A program made the translations under genes and the position numbers. DNA of 64,000 bases from Streptomyces sp. NBC_00425. Lineage in GTDB: Bacteria > Actinomycetota > Actinomycetes > Streptomycetales > Streptomycetaceae. Location of the stretch: positions 9,238,001 through 9,302,000 of the forward strand of contig NZ_CP107928.1 in assembly GCF_036030735.1 (NCBI RefSeq), given 5' to 3'. This document shows positions 34,829-43,501 of this stretch, piece by piece; the stretch's first letter is position 1, and each line of letters begins with the position of its first letter. Below the pieces are notes generated by a model, which worked only from the letters and a program-made list of their open reading frames with translations, did no database searches and had not been told where the DNA came from.

Positions 34829-35392
34829 TCAGTGCGTGGTCGCCGCGGGCGTGGTCTTCTTGCGGGCACGGTAGGCGGCGGCCTTGATCTTGTTGCCGCA
34901 GGAATCCATGCCGCACCACTGCCGGCGCATGCCGCGTGAGCGATCGATGTAGACGCGCGTGCACTCGGGGTTGCCGCACTCCTTCATCAGCGGGACGTCG
35001 GGGCCGCTGAGCAGTTCCACGGCCAGCCGGGCCACGGTGGCCAGCGCCTGTCCGGGGGTCGCGTCGGTGTGCCGCCCGGCCAGGGTGAGCTGCGGTGTCG
35101 CGGGGGGCTTGCGTGCGACGGCGTTGACCACGGCCAGTGACCCCCGGTCGAAATCCTCGCGGAGGCGACGGTTGGTGATCAGCCGGTACAAGGCCTCGCG
35201 CAGGGCGATCGCCTCGCGGACGTCGTCCTCGTCCGCAGGGGGGATCACGTCGACGAGCCCTGATTCCAGGTACCAGGCATTGAGTCGCTCCGGCGTCGCG
35301 AACATCTCGAAACGGGTCGAGCGCCGGGCCCGTAGGGTGGCCGCGAAGTCGAGGGCAGGGTGTCCGCACACGAAGACGTGATCAAGATTCAC
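34829..35392 (-). CDS. CGNR zinc-finger protein, 187 aa
   Basis: The C-terminal zinc finger reads CGNPECTRVYIDRSRGMRRQ followed by WCGMDSCGNKIKAAAYRARKK, the defining feature of stress-induced CGNR regulators. The N-terminal domain (GHPALDFAATLRARRSTRFE, ALREALYRLITN) is the usual ABATE partner. It is probably a transcriptional regulator. GTG start at 35392; the open frame upstream is not protein-like. Confidence 0.9.
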   Translation of the reverse strand: MNLDHVFVCGHPALDFAATLRARRSTRFEMFATPERLNAWYLESGLVDVIPPADEDDVREAIALREALYRLITNRRLREDFDRGSLAVVNAVARKPPATPQLTLAGRHTDATPGQALATVARLAVELLSGPDVPLMKECGNPECTRVYIDRSRGMRRQWCGMDSCGNKIKAAAYRARKKTTPAATTH

Positions 35393-35564
35393 GTCACCAT
35401 TCTGACGGGTGACAGTCCGGTGGGCAAGTACCCGTGCCCCGCTCGCTCGGAGGCCGCCTCCGGCTGGAGCTCGCCGCTCCGCCCCCGTGCGGGTCGCGAC
35501 GGTCGGCCGGACAGGCCCCGCCTGTCGTGACGCGCCCGGGCGGGTGGCTGTCACGCTCAGGGCG

Positions 35565-35993
35565 TCATCGTGCCTGCAGGGGCCCGGCGAACGACTTGCG
35601 CAGCGACGCCGGAGCGACGACCGGCAGCAGCGCTGCCAGCAGCCTGCCCTTGAGCGTGCTGGGCCGGCGTGTCAGCTCCACGTCCACCCGGGTGCCGTCC
35701 GCCTCGGCCGTCGTCCGGAAGACCCAGCCGCCGCCGGCTCCGAAGAGCCTGGAGTCGAGCGTGGTGACGGTGACGGTGTCGCCGTCCGGTTCCCACTCGT
35801 AGCGAGCCCGCTCCCAGGCGGCGGCCGTTCCCTCGGTGACCTCGGCCCAGGTGTCTCCGAGTCCGTGCACCTCGAAGTGGTCGGCGTCGATGGTGGGCCA
35901 GACGCGGGCGCGCGAGGGGCTGAAGTCGGTCAGGACGTCGAGCACGCCCTTCGGGTCGAGCGTGGAGACGAGGTGGAGGCGTATGACTGGCAT
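35565..35993 (-). CDS. SRPBCC-family protein, 142 aa
   Basis: Polyketide cyclase/START-type helix-grip fold. It opens MPVIRLHLVSTLDPKGVLDV and includes FEVHGLGDTWAEVTEGTAAAW and ADGTRVDVELTRRPST. Such proteins bind hydrophobic ligands; a specific role is not evident. It lies 67 bases after the alpha/beta hydrolase on the same strand and may be cotranscribed with it. Confidence 0.85.
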   Translation of the reverse strand: MPVIRLHLVSTLDPKGVLDVLTDFSPSRARVWPTIDADHFEVHGLGDTWAEVTEGTAAAWERARYEWEPDGDTVTVTTLDSRLFGAGGGWVFRTTAEADGTRVDVELTRRPSTLKGRLLAALLPVVAPASLRKSFAGPLQAR

Positions 35994-36060
35994 GGGGTCT
36001 TCCTCACTGATGCGTGACCGTTCTGGTCGGTGACGTACGGTCGTGGGTAGGCGTGGTCGC

Positions 36061-37128
36061 TCAGAGGCGGTCGGCGTCCACGATGGCCTGCGCGAACGCG
36101 CTGGGTGCTTCCTGAGGCACGTTGTGGCCGACGTCCGCGAGGGCGCGATGGTCGTAGCGGCCGGTGAAGCGGTGGCGGTAGGCGGAGCCGTCGCCGGGCG
36201 GGGTGAAAGGGTCCAGGGCCGCGTCGAGAGTGAGGGTGGGGACGCCGATGGAGGGCTGGGCGGAGAGCTGCCGCTCGTAACGGTCGTAGCGCCGCTCGCC
36301 CTCCACGAGACCGATGCGCCAGCGGTAGTTGAACAGGACGACGGCGGCGTAGTCGGGGTTCGTGAAGGCCTCGGCGGTGCGTTGGTAGGTGGCGTCGTCG
36401 AAAGCCCAGTTGGGGGAGACGAGCGTCCACACGTAGCGGCACAGTGCGATGCGCTCGGTGACGTTCTCCATCGCCTTCTTGCCGCGGTCGCCGGCGAAGT
36501 ACCACTGGTACCACCAGTTGTGCTCGACGGCGGGAGCTGCGGGTTCCAGCTGCGCCTTGCGGTCGGTGATGAGGTATCCACCGGTGGACACCAGGGCCTT
36601 GACGCGTTCCGGCCACAGGGCGGCGATGATGTCGGCGGTCCGCGAACCCCAGTCGAAGCCCGCCAGCACAGCCTTGTCGATCTTCAGTGCGTCCATGAAG
36701 GCGACGATGTCCAGGGCGACTGCGGACTGCTCCGCGGTGCGCGGGGTGTGCCGGGAGAGGAAGCGGGTGTCGCCGTGACCGCGAAGGTACGGCACGAGGA
36801 CGCGATAGCCCCGGTCGGCGAGGAGCGGGGCGACGTCGACGAAGCTGTGAATGTCGTAGGGCCAGCCGTGCAGGCAGATGACGACGGGTCCGTGGGCAGG
36901 CCCGGCCTCAGCGTAGGCCATCTCCAGGAGACCCGCCCTGACGTGCTTCAGCGCACTGAAGCCGGTGTGGGTTGCGGGGGTGACCGCAGGCACGGCGGGA
37001 ACGGTCGTGCCGTGCGTCCTGGCCGCTGTGGTCGCGGCGGAGGCGTTGGCCGGCAGACCTGACAGCGAGACCGCTGCCGCGCCGGTGCCCAGTCCGACGG
37101 TCTTGCCGAAAGTGCGCCTGTTGGACAT
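36061..37128 (-). CDS. Tat-exported alpha/beta hydrolase (epoxide hydrolase-like), 355 aa
   Basis: The N terminus begins MSNRRTFGKTVGLGTGAAAV, a twin-arginine-type signal with a hydrophobic core and cleavage near ANASAA. The hydrolase core has the oxyanion motif CLHGWPYD, the nucleophile Asp in AGFDWGSR, and the late acid/His in DAALDPF and DVGHNVPQ. A nucleophilic Asp instead of Ser is typical of epoxide hydrolases and haloalkane dehalogenases. AAGGAG precedes the ATG. Confidence 0.9.
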   Translation of the reverse strand: MSNRRTFGKTVGLGTGAAAVSLSGLPANASAATTAARTHGTTVPAVPAVTPATHTGFSALKHVRAGLLEMAYAEAGPAHGPVVICLHGWPYDIHSFVDVAPLLADRGYRVLVPYLRGHGDTRFLSRHTPRTAEQSAVALDIVAFMDALKIDKAVLAGFDWGSRTADIIAALWPERVKALVSTGGYLITDRKAQLEPAAPAVEHNWWYQWYFAGDRGKKAMENVTERIALCRYVWTLVSPNWAFDDATYQRTAEAFTNPDYAAVVLFNYRWRIGLVEGERRYDRYERQLSAQPSIGVPTLTLDAALDPFTPPGDGSAYRHRFTGRYDHRALADVGHNVPQEAPSAFAQAIVDADRL

Positions 37129-37494
37129 CTGTACTCCTTCGTCGCGCCGCTGCTGAGGGCCAAGCGCCAAGGGCCAAGAGCCGATGCGCCGGGATCAACG
37201 CGCCCGCTGCCGATCCGCCGGGTGCCGACGACGGTTCGGCGCCGGATGTCGACGGCTCGGGCCGTATGCGGTCTCCGCGGCCTGGATGCGACGACACTCG
37301 CACGACAATCGTCACCAGTCAAACAGGTGATGCTCATTTTTCGTCGAAGGGAGATCGGGGAGTCGCGTCACGGGCGTGCGGGCACAGGTCGGAGAACACG
37401 CACTGCCGAAAAGCGTGTTGAGCTGCTGGAGCGGGCGAAGCCTCCTGTGTGCAGATCCCGATGATGGTGGGACCGCTTGGGGTTGATCCCGCTG

Positions 37495-37517
37495 CGTCAC
37501 CTGCTTGACAGGTGACG
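37495..37517. promoter_or_regulatory. Inverted repeat with embedded -35-like TTGACA
   Basis: Perfect arms CGTCACCTG and CAGGTGACG around CTTGA lie about 75 bases before the small gene at 37592. The right half contains TTGACA, so a bound repressor would cover the promoter. I see no clear -10. Confidence 0.65.
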
Positions 37518-37591
37518 TGCGCTGCGCGCACGCTGGTGGCCGAGCGAAGCGCCGGGGTCATGCGACCCCGATGGAGAAGTGAGGACCGGCC

Positions 37592-37783
37592 ATGAACGAG
37601 AAACTCGCGACCGACGCCGCCGCGGACGCACGTCATGTGCGCTACGGCAGCCTTCCTGAGCGAATCCGCTTCGAGGACATGACGGAGGGAGTGGCGACCG
37701 CGCCGGAAGGGCGCAACGACCCCTACGACCCGGACGGTTCGTGGAAGTTCTTCTCCTGCCTCGCACTCGACCTGGGGCTCTAG
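37592..37783 (+). CDS. Orphan small protein, 63 aa
   Basis: It starts MNEKLATDAAADARHVRYG and ends in a distinctive NDPYDPDGSWKFFSCLALDL tail with a single Cys. There is no membrane segment. GAAGTGAGG lies upstream of the ATG. The composition and ending recall a leader-plus-core precursor, but no modification enzyme is next to it. The neighbours are a hydrolase on the other strand and a flavodoxin-like reductase downstream. An operator-like repeat lies in its promoter. Confidence 0.6.
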   Translation: MNEKLATDAAADARHVRYGSLPERIRFEDMTEGVATAPEGRNDPYDPDGSWKFFSCLALDLGL

Positions 37784-38032
37784 GCGGGTTTCGAAAGTCC
37801 CGTCCGCCCGGCGAGGCCTGGCGCGTCCGCCCTGGTCGATCGGCCGGCAGGCGCCGCGCGCCGGGTCGGGCCCGTGGGCCCGGTGCCGCCGTCGGGTGAA
37901 TGTGCGCACCGCCGCGCCAGGGCGGCAGGCGTAACGGAATCCCTCGATCCGCCGGACACGTCACCGCTTCGTAAGGCCTCACGGGCGCGTCGAACCGGGA
38001 CAAAACCGCGTGACCGCGAGACGCTGCCCGTC

Positions 38033-38752
38033 ATGAACACCCCCTCTCCCCACCGGTTCGACGACCTGACCGCGCTCTACATCAACTGCACCCTCAAGCC
38101 GTCTCCCCAGCTCAGTCACACGCAGGGGCTGGTGGACAGGAGCCGCGCGATCATGGAGGCGCAGGGAGTGGCGACGGACGAGATCAGGGCCGTCGACCAC
38201 GACATCGCCACCGGCGTGTATCCCGACATGACCGAGCACGGCTTCGCCTCCGACGAGTGGCCGGCGCTCTACGCGAGGGTGATGGCCGCCGACATCCTGG
38301 TCGTGGCCGGACCGATCTGGCTGGGCGACAACAGCTCGGTGACCAAGAAGGTCGTCGAGCGCCTCTACGCCTGTTCCTCGCTGCTCAACTCCCAAGGCCA
38401 GTACGCCTACTACGGCCGGGTCGGCGGCTGCCTGATCACCGGCAACGAAGACGGCGTCAAACACTGCGCGATGAACGTCCTCTACAGCCTGCAGCACCTC
38501 GGCTACACGATCCCGCCCCAGGCGGACGCGGGCTGGATCGGCGCGGCCGGCCCCGGCCCGTCCTACCTCGACCCCGGCTCGGGCGGCCCCGAGAACGACT
38601 TCACCAACCGCAACACCTCCTTCATGACCTGGAACCTCATGCACATGGCGGCCCTGCTCAAACGCGCCGGGGGCTTCCCCGCGCAGGGCAACCAGCGTTC
38701 ACAGTGGGACGCGAATTGCCACGCGGGCGCCGACAACCCCGAGCACCGCTGA
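38033..38752 (+). CDS. Flavodoxin-like NAD(P)H-dependent FMN reductase, 239 aa
   Basis: A flavodoxin fold: TALYINCTLKPSPQLSHTQG (phosphate loop), DILVVAGPIWLGDNSSVTKKVVERLY (FMN isoalloxazine loop) and GGCLITGNEDGVKHC. Members reduce quinones or flavins using NADPH. The start is the ATG at 38033; the frame is open upstream, but it is not protein-like. It has no operon partner. Confidence 0.9.
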   Translation: MNTPSPHRFDDLTALYINCTLKPSPQLSHTQGLVDRSRAIMEAQGVATDEIRAVDHDIATGVYPDMTEHGFASDEWPALYARVMAADILVVAGPIWLGDNSSVTKKVVERLYACSSLLNSQGQYAYYGRVGGCLITGNEDGVKHCAMNVLYSLQHLGYTIPPQADAGWIGAAGPGPSYLDPGSGGPENDFTNRNTSFMTWNLMHMAALLKRAGGFPAQGNQRSQWDANCHAGADNPEHR

Positions 38753-39132
38753 AGCGAGACTCACGGACGCGCAGGCGGAGAAGAGGCGAAGAGGAAGGAA
38801 GTGCTGTTCACGCGCGTCGTCCGGCACGGCGGGCTGGTGAGGGAGCGGCCACGGCGCCCAGTCCCGGGCCGGTGAGACCACGCCGCGCCAGCCGCCCTGC
38901 CCGACGCACGTCGCAGACCCGGATCGGCGACCGGCGGTATTCCGTGGCCGAGTGCGCGCGGCTGATGCTCCGTGCCGGAGACGGCGGCCCGAGGGTGGCC
39001 GGGGGCGGCTACCGGGACGGTACGACGACCGGGCGGCCCGCAGGGGCACCCGTCCGGCACCGGTCGGTGAGCGCGGGTGTGTTCCGTGTGTCTCTCGCCC
39101 GCGGCAGGGCCCGACGCTGTTTGAATCGTCGT
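38753..39132. other. Intergenic region before the glutamate decarboxylase gene
   Basis: No gene can be supported. Translations in all frames are Arg/Gly rich. It probably holds the promoter of the decarboxylase gene; I cannot identify the promoter with confidence. Confidence 0.4.
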
Positions 39133-40497
39133 ATGGCCAACAGCGATGATTCGGTTCTTTTCGGTAACCGATTCCTGACTATGCCCGCTCCCTCGCAGAC
39201 CTTCCCCGAACAGGGCATGACCGCGACAGACGCGATGCGGCTCGTGGACGTGGATCTCGCCATGGAGGGCGACCCGCAGCGCAACCTCGCCACTTTCGTC
39301 ACCACGTGGATGGAGCCGGAGGCGCAGCGGCTGATCGCCGAGAACCTGCACCGCAATTTCATCGACCACGCGGAGTACCCCATCTCCGCGGACATCGAGC
39401 AGCGTTGCGTGCGCATGCTCGCCGATCTCTTCCACGCGCCGGGCAGGACGACCGGCTGCCGGACCCAGGGATCGTCCGAGGCGATCATGCTCGGCGCGCT
39501 GTCGCTGAAGTGGAAGTGGCGCCAGCGCCGCCAGGCAGCCGGTCTGTCGGCCGACCGGCCCAACCTGGTCTTCGGGGGCGACGTCCACGTCGTGTGGGAG
39601 AAGTTCTGTCGCTACTTCGACGTCGAGCCGCGGATCGTGCCGCTCGCCGAGGGCAAGTACACGATCGGTCCGGAGGACGTGGAGCCCCGCATCGACGAGA
39701 ACACGATCGGCGTCGTCGCCGTCCTCGGCACCACGTTCACCGGCCACAAGGACGACGTCGTAGGGATCGACGCACTCCTGAGGGACGTGCGCACCAAGCG
39801 TGACCTCGACATCCCGATCCACGTCGACGGCGCCAGCGGGGCGTTCGTGTGGCCCTTCCTCTACCCCGACTCGAAATGGGACTTCCGGCTCGAGCAGGTC
39901 CGTTCGATCAACGTGTCCGGCCACAAGTACGGCCTGGTCTACCCCGGCATCGGCTGGCTCGTCTTCCGCGAGGAGTCCGACCTTGCCGAGGACCTGGTGT
40001 TCTACGAGAACTACCTGGGCAAGACCGACGCGACGTTCACGCTCAACTTCTCCACCGGCTCCTCGATGGTGCTCGCGCAGTACTACAACTTCGTGCGGCT
40101 GGGGCGCCAGGGTTACACGTACATCATGAAGATGATGCAGGACAACGCCCGGGCACTGGCGGACAACCTGCGCAGCAGCGGCCGCTTCGAGGTGATCGGG
40201 AGCGACCTGGAGCAACTGCCGCTGGTCGCCTTCCGACTCGCCGGCGAAAACTCCTACGACGAGTCCGACATCGCCTGGCAGCTCTCGGCCGAGCGCGGAT
40301 GGATGGTGCCGGCGTACACGCTCCCGCCCAACGCCGAGCGGGTGAAGATCCTGCGGGCCCTGGTCAAGGAGACGCTGAGCCGCGAGCAGGTCGACCGCCT
40401 GAGCCAGGACATCGCCGACGCGTGCCGCACCTTGGACGACAAGGGCGCGGCCCACGGGATCGAGCGGAACCAGGTCAAGCGGGGCACCGGCTACTGA
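39133..40497 (+). CDS. gadB: Glutamate decarboxylase, 454 aa
   Basis: PLP enzyme that converts L-glutamate to GABA and CO2, consuming a proton. The PLP region is plain: TQGSSEAIMLG, HVDGASGAFVWPF and the Schiff-base lysine in NVSGHKYGLVYPGIGW. The length is normal for the bacterial enzyme. No glutamate/GABA antiporter accompanies it in the window, so its link to acid resistance is unclear; a sporulation or metabolic role is possible. The start ATG at 39133 is followed by the typical family N terminus with ALFGNRF-like sequence. Confidence 0.96.
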   Translation: MANSDDSVLFGNRFLTMPAPSQTFPEQGMTATDAMRLVDVDLAMEGDPQRNLATFVTTWMEPEAQRLIAENLHRNFIDHAEYPISADIEQRCVRMLADLFHAPGRTTGCRTQGSSEAIMLGALSLKWKWRQRRQAAGLSADRPNLVFGGDVHVVWEKFCRYFDVEPRIVPLAEGKYTIGPEDVEPRIDENTIGVVAVLGTTFTGHKDDVVGIDALLRDVRTKRDLDIPIHVDGASGAFVWPFLYPDSKWDFRLEQVRSINVSGHKYGLVYPGIGWLVFREESDLAEDLVFYENYLGKTDATFTLNFSTGSSMVLAQYYNFVRLGRQGYTYIMKMMQDNARALADNLRSSGRFEVIGSDLEQLPLVAFRLAGENSYDESDIAWQLSAERGWMVPAYTLPPNAERVKILRALVKETLSREQVDRLSQDIADACRTLDDKGAAHGIERNQVKRGTGY

Positions 40498-40511
40498 CGA
40501 GACGCGGCGAA

Positions 40512-40573
40512 GCGGTGTCAGCACACCTGTGTCCGGGTTCAAAAGCCCCTCCCCGAGCATGTGTTGACACCGC
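40512..40573. terminator. Imperfect 14-base inverted repeat, probable terminator
   Basis: GCGGTGTCAGCACA pairs with TGTGTTGACACCGC, 13 of 14 positions complementary plus one G-T pair, around a 34-base loop. It lies between the convergent decarboxylase and SGNH esterase genes. The remaining stretch to 40786 holds no gene. Confidence 0.65.
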
Positions 40574-40786
40574 GTTCGATCAGCCGTCTGCCTGATTCGG
40601 CAGGGCAACCTCAGCGCCGGCCTCGGCCGGTGCGCTCCTCTGCGCGCCCGACACCGGGCGCCGCCCGCTGCCGTCGTCGGCGCCGCTGCCGTCGGCATGC
40701 GCTGTGTGCGCCGGCTCCACGGCCGTCTCGTCCGCATCCCGAGGGCGGCGCCACGGTCGATTCGCGCCCGTCTGGGCGCACAGGAT

Positions 40787-41836
40787 TCAGGACGCCGAGC
40801 ACGTGGTCGCCGCCGAGGGCGGGTCCGCCGCGGTCGACGTACTCGCGAGGAAGCCGAACGTGGTGCTCGCCCCCGCCGTCACCGTGCCGTTCCACCCGGC
40901 GTTGCGCACCGTCGTCCCGGTCAGCGCGCCGTTCCAGACCTGGGTGAGCCGGCTGCCCGCCGGGAGCGTCAGGTTCACCGCCCAGGAGGAGATCGCCGCC
41001 GTCGACGAGGTGTTGGTGACCGTGATCTCGCCCTGGTAGCCGCCTTGCCACACCGACACGGCCCGGAACGCCGCCGAGCAGCCGCCGCTCCCGGGATCGC
41101 CGGGATCCCCGGGGTCGCCCGGGGTGAGCAGGGCCGACAGCGCCGGGTACCAGCGGGCCGCCATCTTGGCGTCGCCGGAGGCGTTGGGGTGGACGCCGTC
41201 GTAGGTGTCGGCGGCGCTGTCGAAGCCCGTCCACTGGTCGACGACGGTCACCGGCGACTGCGCGGTGGTGATGCCGCGGGCCCAGGCCGGGATGCGCTGG
41301 TTGAAGGCCACGGTCCGGGCGGCGCACTCGGCGCAGCTGCTCGGATCGATCGGGATGAGCTGGGCCACCAGAACCTTCATCGACGGGTTGGAGGCCCGCA
41401 TCTGGCCGACCAGTTTGGTGAACGCGGTGAGGACGGTGTCCGGTGCGATGCTGCTCCAGACGTCGTTGGTGCCGAAATGCATGACAACGATGTCCGGTCG
41501 GGTCGCCGCCAGCCATCCGGGCAGCAGGTTCTGGTCGGCGGTGGCGGTGGCCTGGAAGCCGCCGTGGCCTTCGTTGTCGGCGTCGTGCGTGAGGGCGCAG
41601 CTCTGGGCGTTCAATGTGCCGACGAAGTCGATGTCGGTGTAACCGGCGTTCCGTAACTGGTTCCAGAGCAGAGAGCGCCAGCATCCCGGGGAGCCGGTGA
41701 TGGAGTCGCCGAGCGGCATGATCCGTACGGGGGTCGCGGCGGCGGCGGACGGGGCGCCGACCAGGCCGAGACCGGCGACGACGAGCAGGGCGGCCAGGAA
41801 CGTGACGAGGAGCGGGTGACGTCTTCTGCTGCGCAC
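40787..41836 (-). CDS. Secreted SGNH esterase (CE3-like) with C-terminal CBM2, 349 aa
   Basis: A signal peptide (PLLVTFLAALLVVAGLGLVG, cleavage near AAAA) precedes an SGNH domain: MPLGDSIT (Ser), MHFGTNDVW (Asn), DGVHPNASG (Asp/His). A GDPGDPGDPG linker leads to a cellulose-binding domain (CSAAFRAVSVWQGGYQGEIT, SSWAVNLTLPAGSRLTQVWN). This is the usual plan of acetylxylan esterases of family CE3. I chose the GTG at 41836, preceded by AAGGA; the ATG at 41911 lies near the operator. Codon 61 (41654-41656) is TTA. The CebR-type palindrome 55 bases upstream implies induction by cello-oligosaccharides. Confidence 0.92.
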   Translation of the reverse strand: MRSRRRHPLLVTFLAALLVVAGLGLVGAPSAAAATPVRIMPLGDSITGSPGCWRSLLWNQLRNAGYTDIDFVGTLNAQSCALTHDADNEGHGGFQATATADQNLLPGWLAATRPDIVVMHFGTNDVWSSIAPDTVLTAFTKLVGQMRASNPSMKVLVAQLIPIDPSSCAECAARTVAFNQRIPAWARGITTAQSPVTVVDQWTGFDSAADTYDGVHPNASGDAKMAARWYPALSALLTPGDPGDPGDPGSGGCSAAFRAVSVWQGGYQGEITVTNTSSTAAISSWAVNLTLPAGSRLTQVWNGALTGTTVRNAGWNGTVTAGASTTFGFLASTSTAADPPSAATTCSAS

Positions 41837-41890
41837 GGGATGTCCTTCCCGGATCGGGGGCGGGAGTGGGATCGGCGGTGCGGACGAATG

Positions 41891-41904
41891 TGGGAGCGCT
41901 CCCA
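41891..41904. promoter_or_regulatory. CebR-type operator
   Basis: TGGGAGCGCTCCCA is a perfect 14-base palindrome identical to the established binding sequence of CebR, the LacI-family cellobiose/cellotriose repressor of Streptomyces. It lies just upstream of the esterase gene. Confidence 0.95.
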
Positions 41905-42071
41905 CATTCACGTACCGCCCATCAAGCCATCGTTGTCGCTAACACGTCAATATCCCGGACGGGCGAACTGGAGACGGCGGCCGGAGCCGCTCGGGAGGCG
42001 GGTGAGGGGCGTGTGGCTCCCTGGCTTCGGCGACGGTGCTCTCGCTGTCGACGATGGCCGGGGATCAGGTT

Positions 42072-42914
42072 CTACGAGTGTTCGCCGAGTTGGAGGAAGC
42101 CTGCGAGGGCGAAGCACAGGGCACCGGTGAGAGTGCCCCAGTTGGCGATGTCGGCGTTGACGAGGCTGCCGGTGGCGGGGCGGGTGTAGGCGGCGACCGC
42201 CGAGACCATGAACAGGACGGACCCGAGCTGGTTGACGGCGACGATCCACCAGCCGAGATCGTGTGGCCGGACGCGGACCCGTCCGTGGCAGATTTCGACG
42301 AAGGCCAGGTGGCCGGAGATCAGGAAGAGGACGCAGCCGATCACGTCGGGCGCCCAGATCAGCCGGTTGACCTGCTGGGCGGTCAGGCCCTGCAGGAAGG
42401 AGTCCAGCAGGTCGACGGCGAAGACGAGTGTGCCCGAGAAGAGGACGAAGGTGCTCAGCCAGCCCACCGTTGCAGGCTCGTAGCTCCACCACCGCCAGGG
42501 GTGGGTGATCAGGTGTCCCTCGCCGCCGGGGACGTGGCGGGGCGCGTTGATCGCCTGGAGCAGCGAGGCATACCCGCCGGTGGTGAAGAAGAGGCCCCCC
42601 GCGAAGTAGATCGAGGCGCACTCGGTGGCGTCGGCGGCGCCGAACTGGGCGACGGCCGCGCCGGCCGTGAAGAGGGCGCCGCCGAGGACGAACGCGATCG
42701 CGGCGATGGCGTTGAGCCTCCGCAGACGGGTGCGGGAGACGGCGTCAGCACGGATGTGATGCGTGGCCTCGGCGTGCAGGGGACGGACGGCGAGCACCCC
42801 ACGCCGCCGCGCGAGCCGGGACTCCCAGACCGCGGTGCCGCCGTCGGGAAGGTGCCAGGTGAGCCGGGTGGTGAACGGTCCCGCGCCGTCGGCGCGCTGC
42901 TCAGGTTGCCCCAC
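42072..42914 (-). CDS. Polytopic membrane protein (YrhK-like), 280 aa
   Basis: After a cytosolic N terminus of about 65 residues, six hydrophobic segments follow, among them AIAAIAFVLGGALFTAGAAV, VGWLSTFVLFSGTLVFAVDL and VIGCVLFLISGHLAFVEICH. The layout and the GHLAFVEI stretch recall YrhK-domain proteins. No function is known. GTG start. It is monocistronic in appearance. Confidence 0.75.
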   Translation of the reverse strand: MGQPEQRADGAGPFTTRLTWHLPDGGTAVWESRLARRRGVLAVRPLHAEATHHIRADAVSRTRLRRLNAIAAIAFVLGGALFTAGAAVAQFGAADATECASIYFAGGLFFTTGGYASLLQAINAPRHVPGGEGHLITHPWRWWSYEPATVGWLSTFVLFSGTLVFAVDLLDSFLQGLTAQQVNRLIWAPDVIGCVLFLISGHLAFVEICHGRVRVRPHDLGWWIVAVNQLGSVLFMVSAVAAYTRPATGSLVNADIANWGTLTGALCFALAGFLQLGEHS

Positions 42915-43110
42915 GGACCGAGCCTAGAACGGGGCGCCGGACCGCCCATGAGCGAAACGCCGTCGGGCGTGAGCCGGCCCGAACGAACGGCGGCGCCTGC
43001 ACGGGCGCGCGGGTGTGGGCCACCGATCCGTGCTGTGAGAGCGGCGGTCCCGGGGGGCCCACATGGGTGAACCGCCCCGGGACGCTGTCAGTCCGTCAGG
43101 CCGGTGGATC

Positions 43111-43367
43111 TCACGGGATGCTCTGATACAGCGCGGCGACCTGATTGGCCGTCAGAGCGTAGTCGTACGCCTGGACACCGCTCACGGAACCGTTCGTCCA
43201 GTCGTCCTGGCTGCCGTTGTACAGACCCCGGCCGAGGACCAGGCTTCCGGTGGCGGCCCACGGGGTGACGCCGGTGGCGGTCCCGGCCGGGGCGCCGTTC
43301 ACGTACAGCTGGGCGGTCCTGGTCGCGCAACGACGCCGACGAAGGCCATTACGACGAACGCACGCAT
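43111..43367 (-). pseudogene. Decayed secreted LamG-domain protein gene
   Basis: The 3' part encodes the end of a LamG/concanavalin-like domain: ATRTAQLYVNGAPAGTA, GSLVLGRGLYNGSQDDWTNG, AYDYALTANQVAALY. That ending normally closes a domain of about 200 residues, so most of the gene is missing. Upstream, an ATG at 43367 opens MRAFVVMAFVGVVA, which looks like the start of a signal peptide but is in a different frame. The simplest reading is an internal deletion plus frame loss at about 43320. It is not intact in any frame. Confidence 0.65.
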
Positions 43368-43501
43368 ACCTACTATTCGTCGAACGGGTACTCGTACTGA
43401 ATCGCCCGCTGTTCTCTGACCGCCGGCTTTGAGCCAGGACAGCGGCGGATGCGTACCGTGAAGGCGCGTCCGCCCCTGTCCTCGTCCGAAAGGCACGTTT
43501 C

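Noticed and set aside
41911..41911. ATG at 41911 as start of the SGNH esterase
   Set aside because: It lies just beyond the CebR palindrome and would place the operator inside the gene; the GTG at 41836 has a proper ribosome site and opens the signal peptide.
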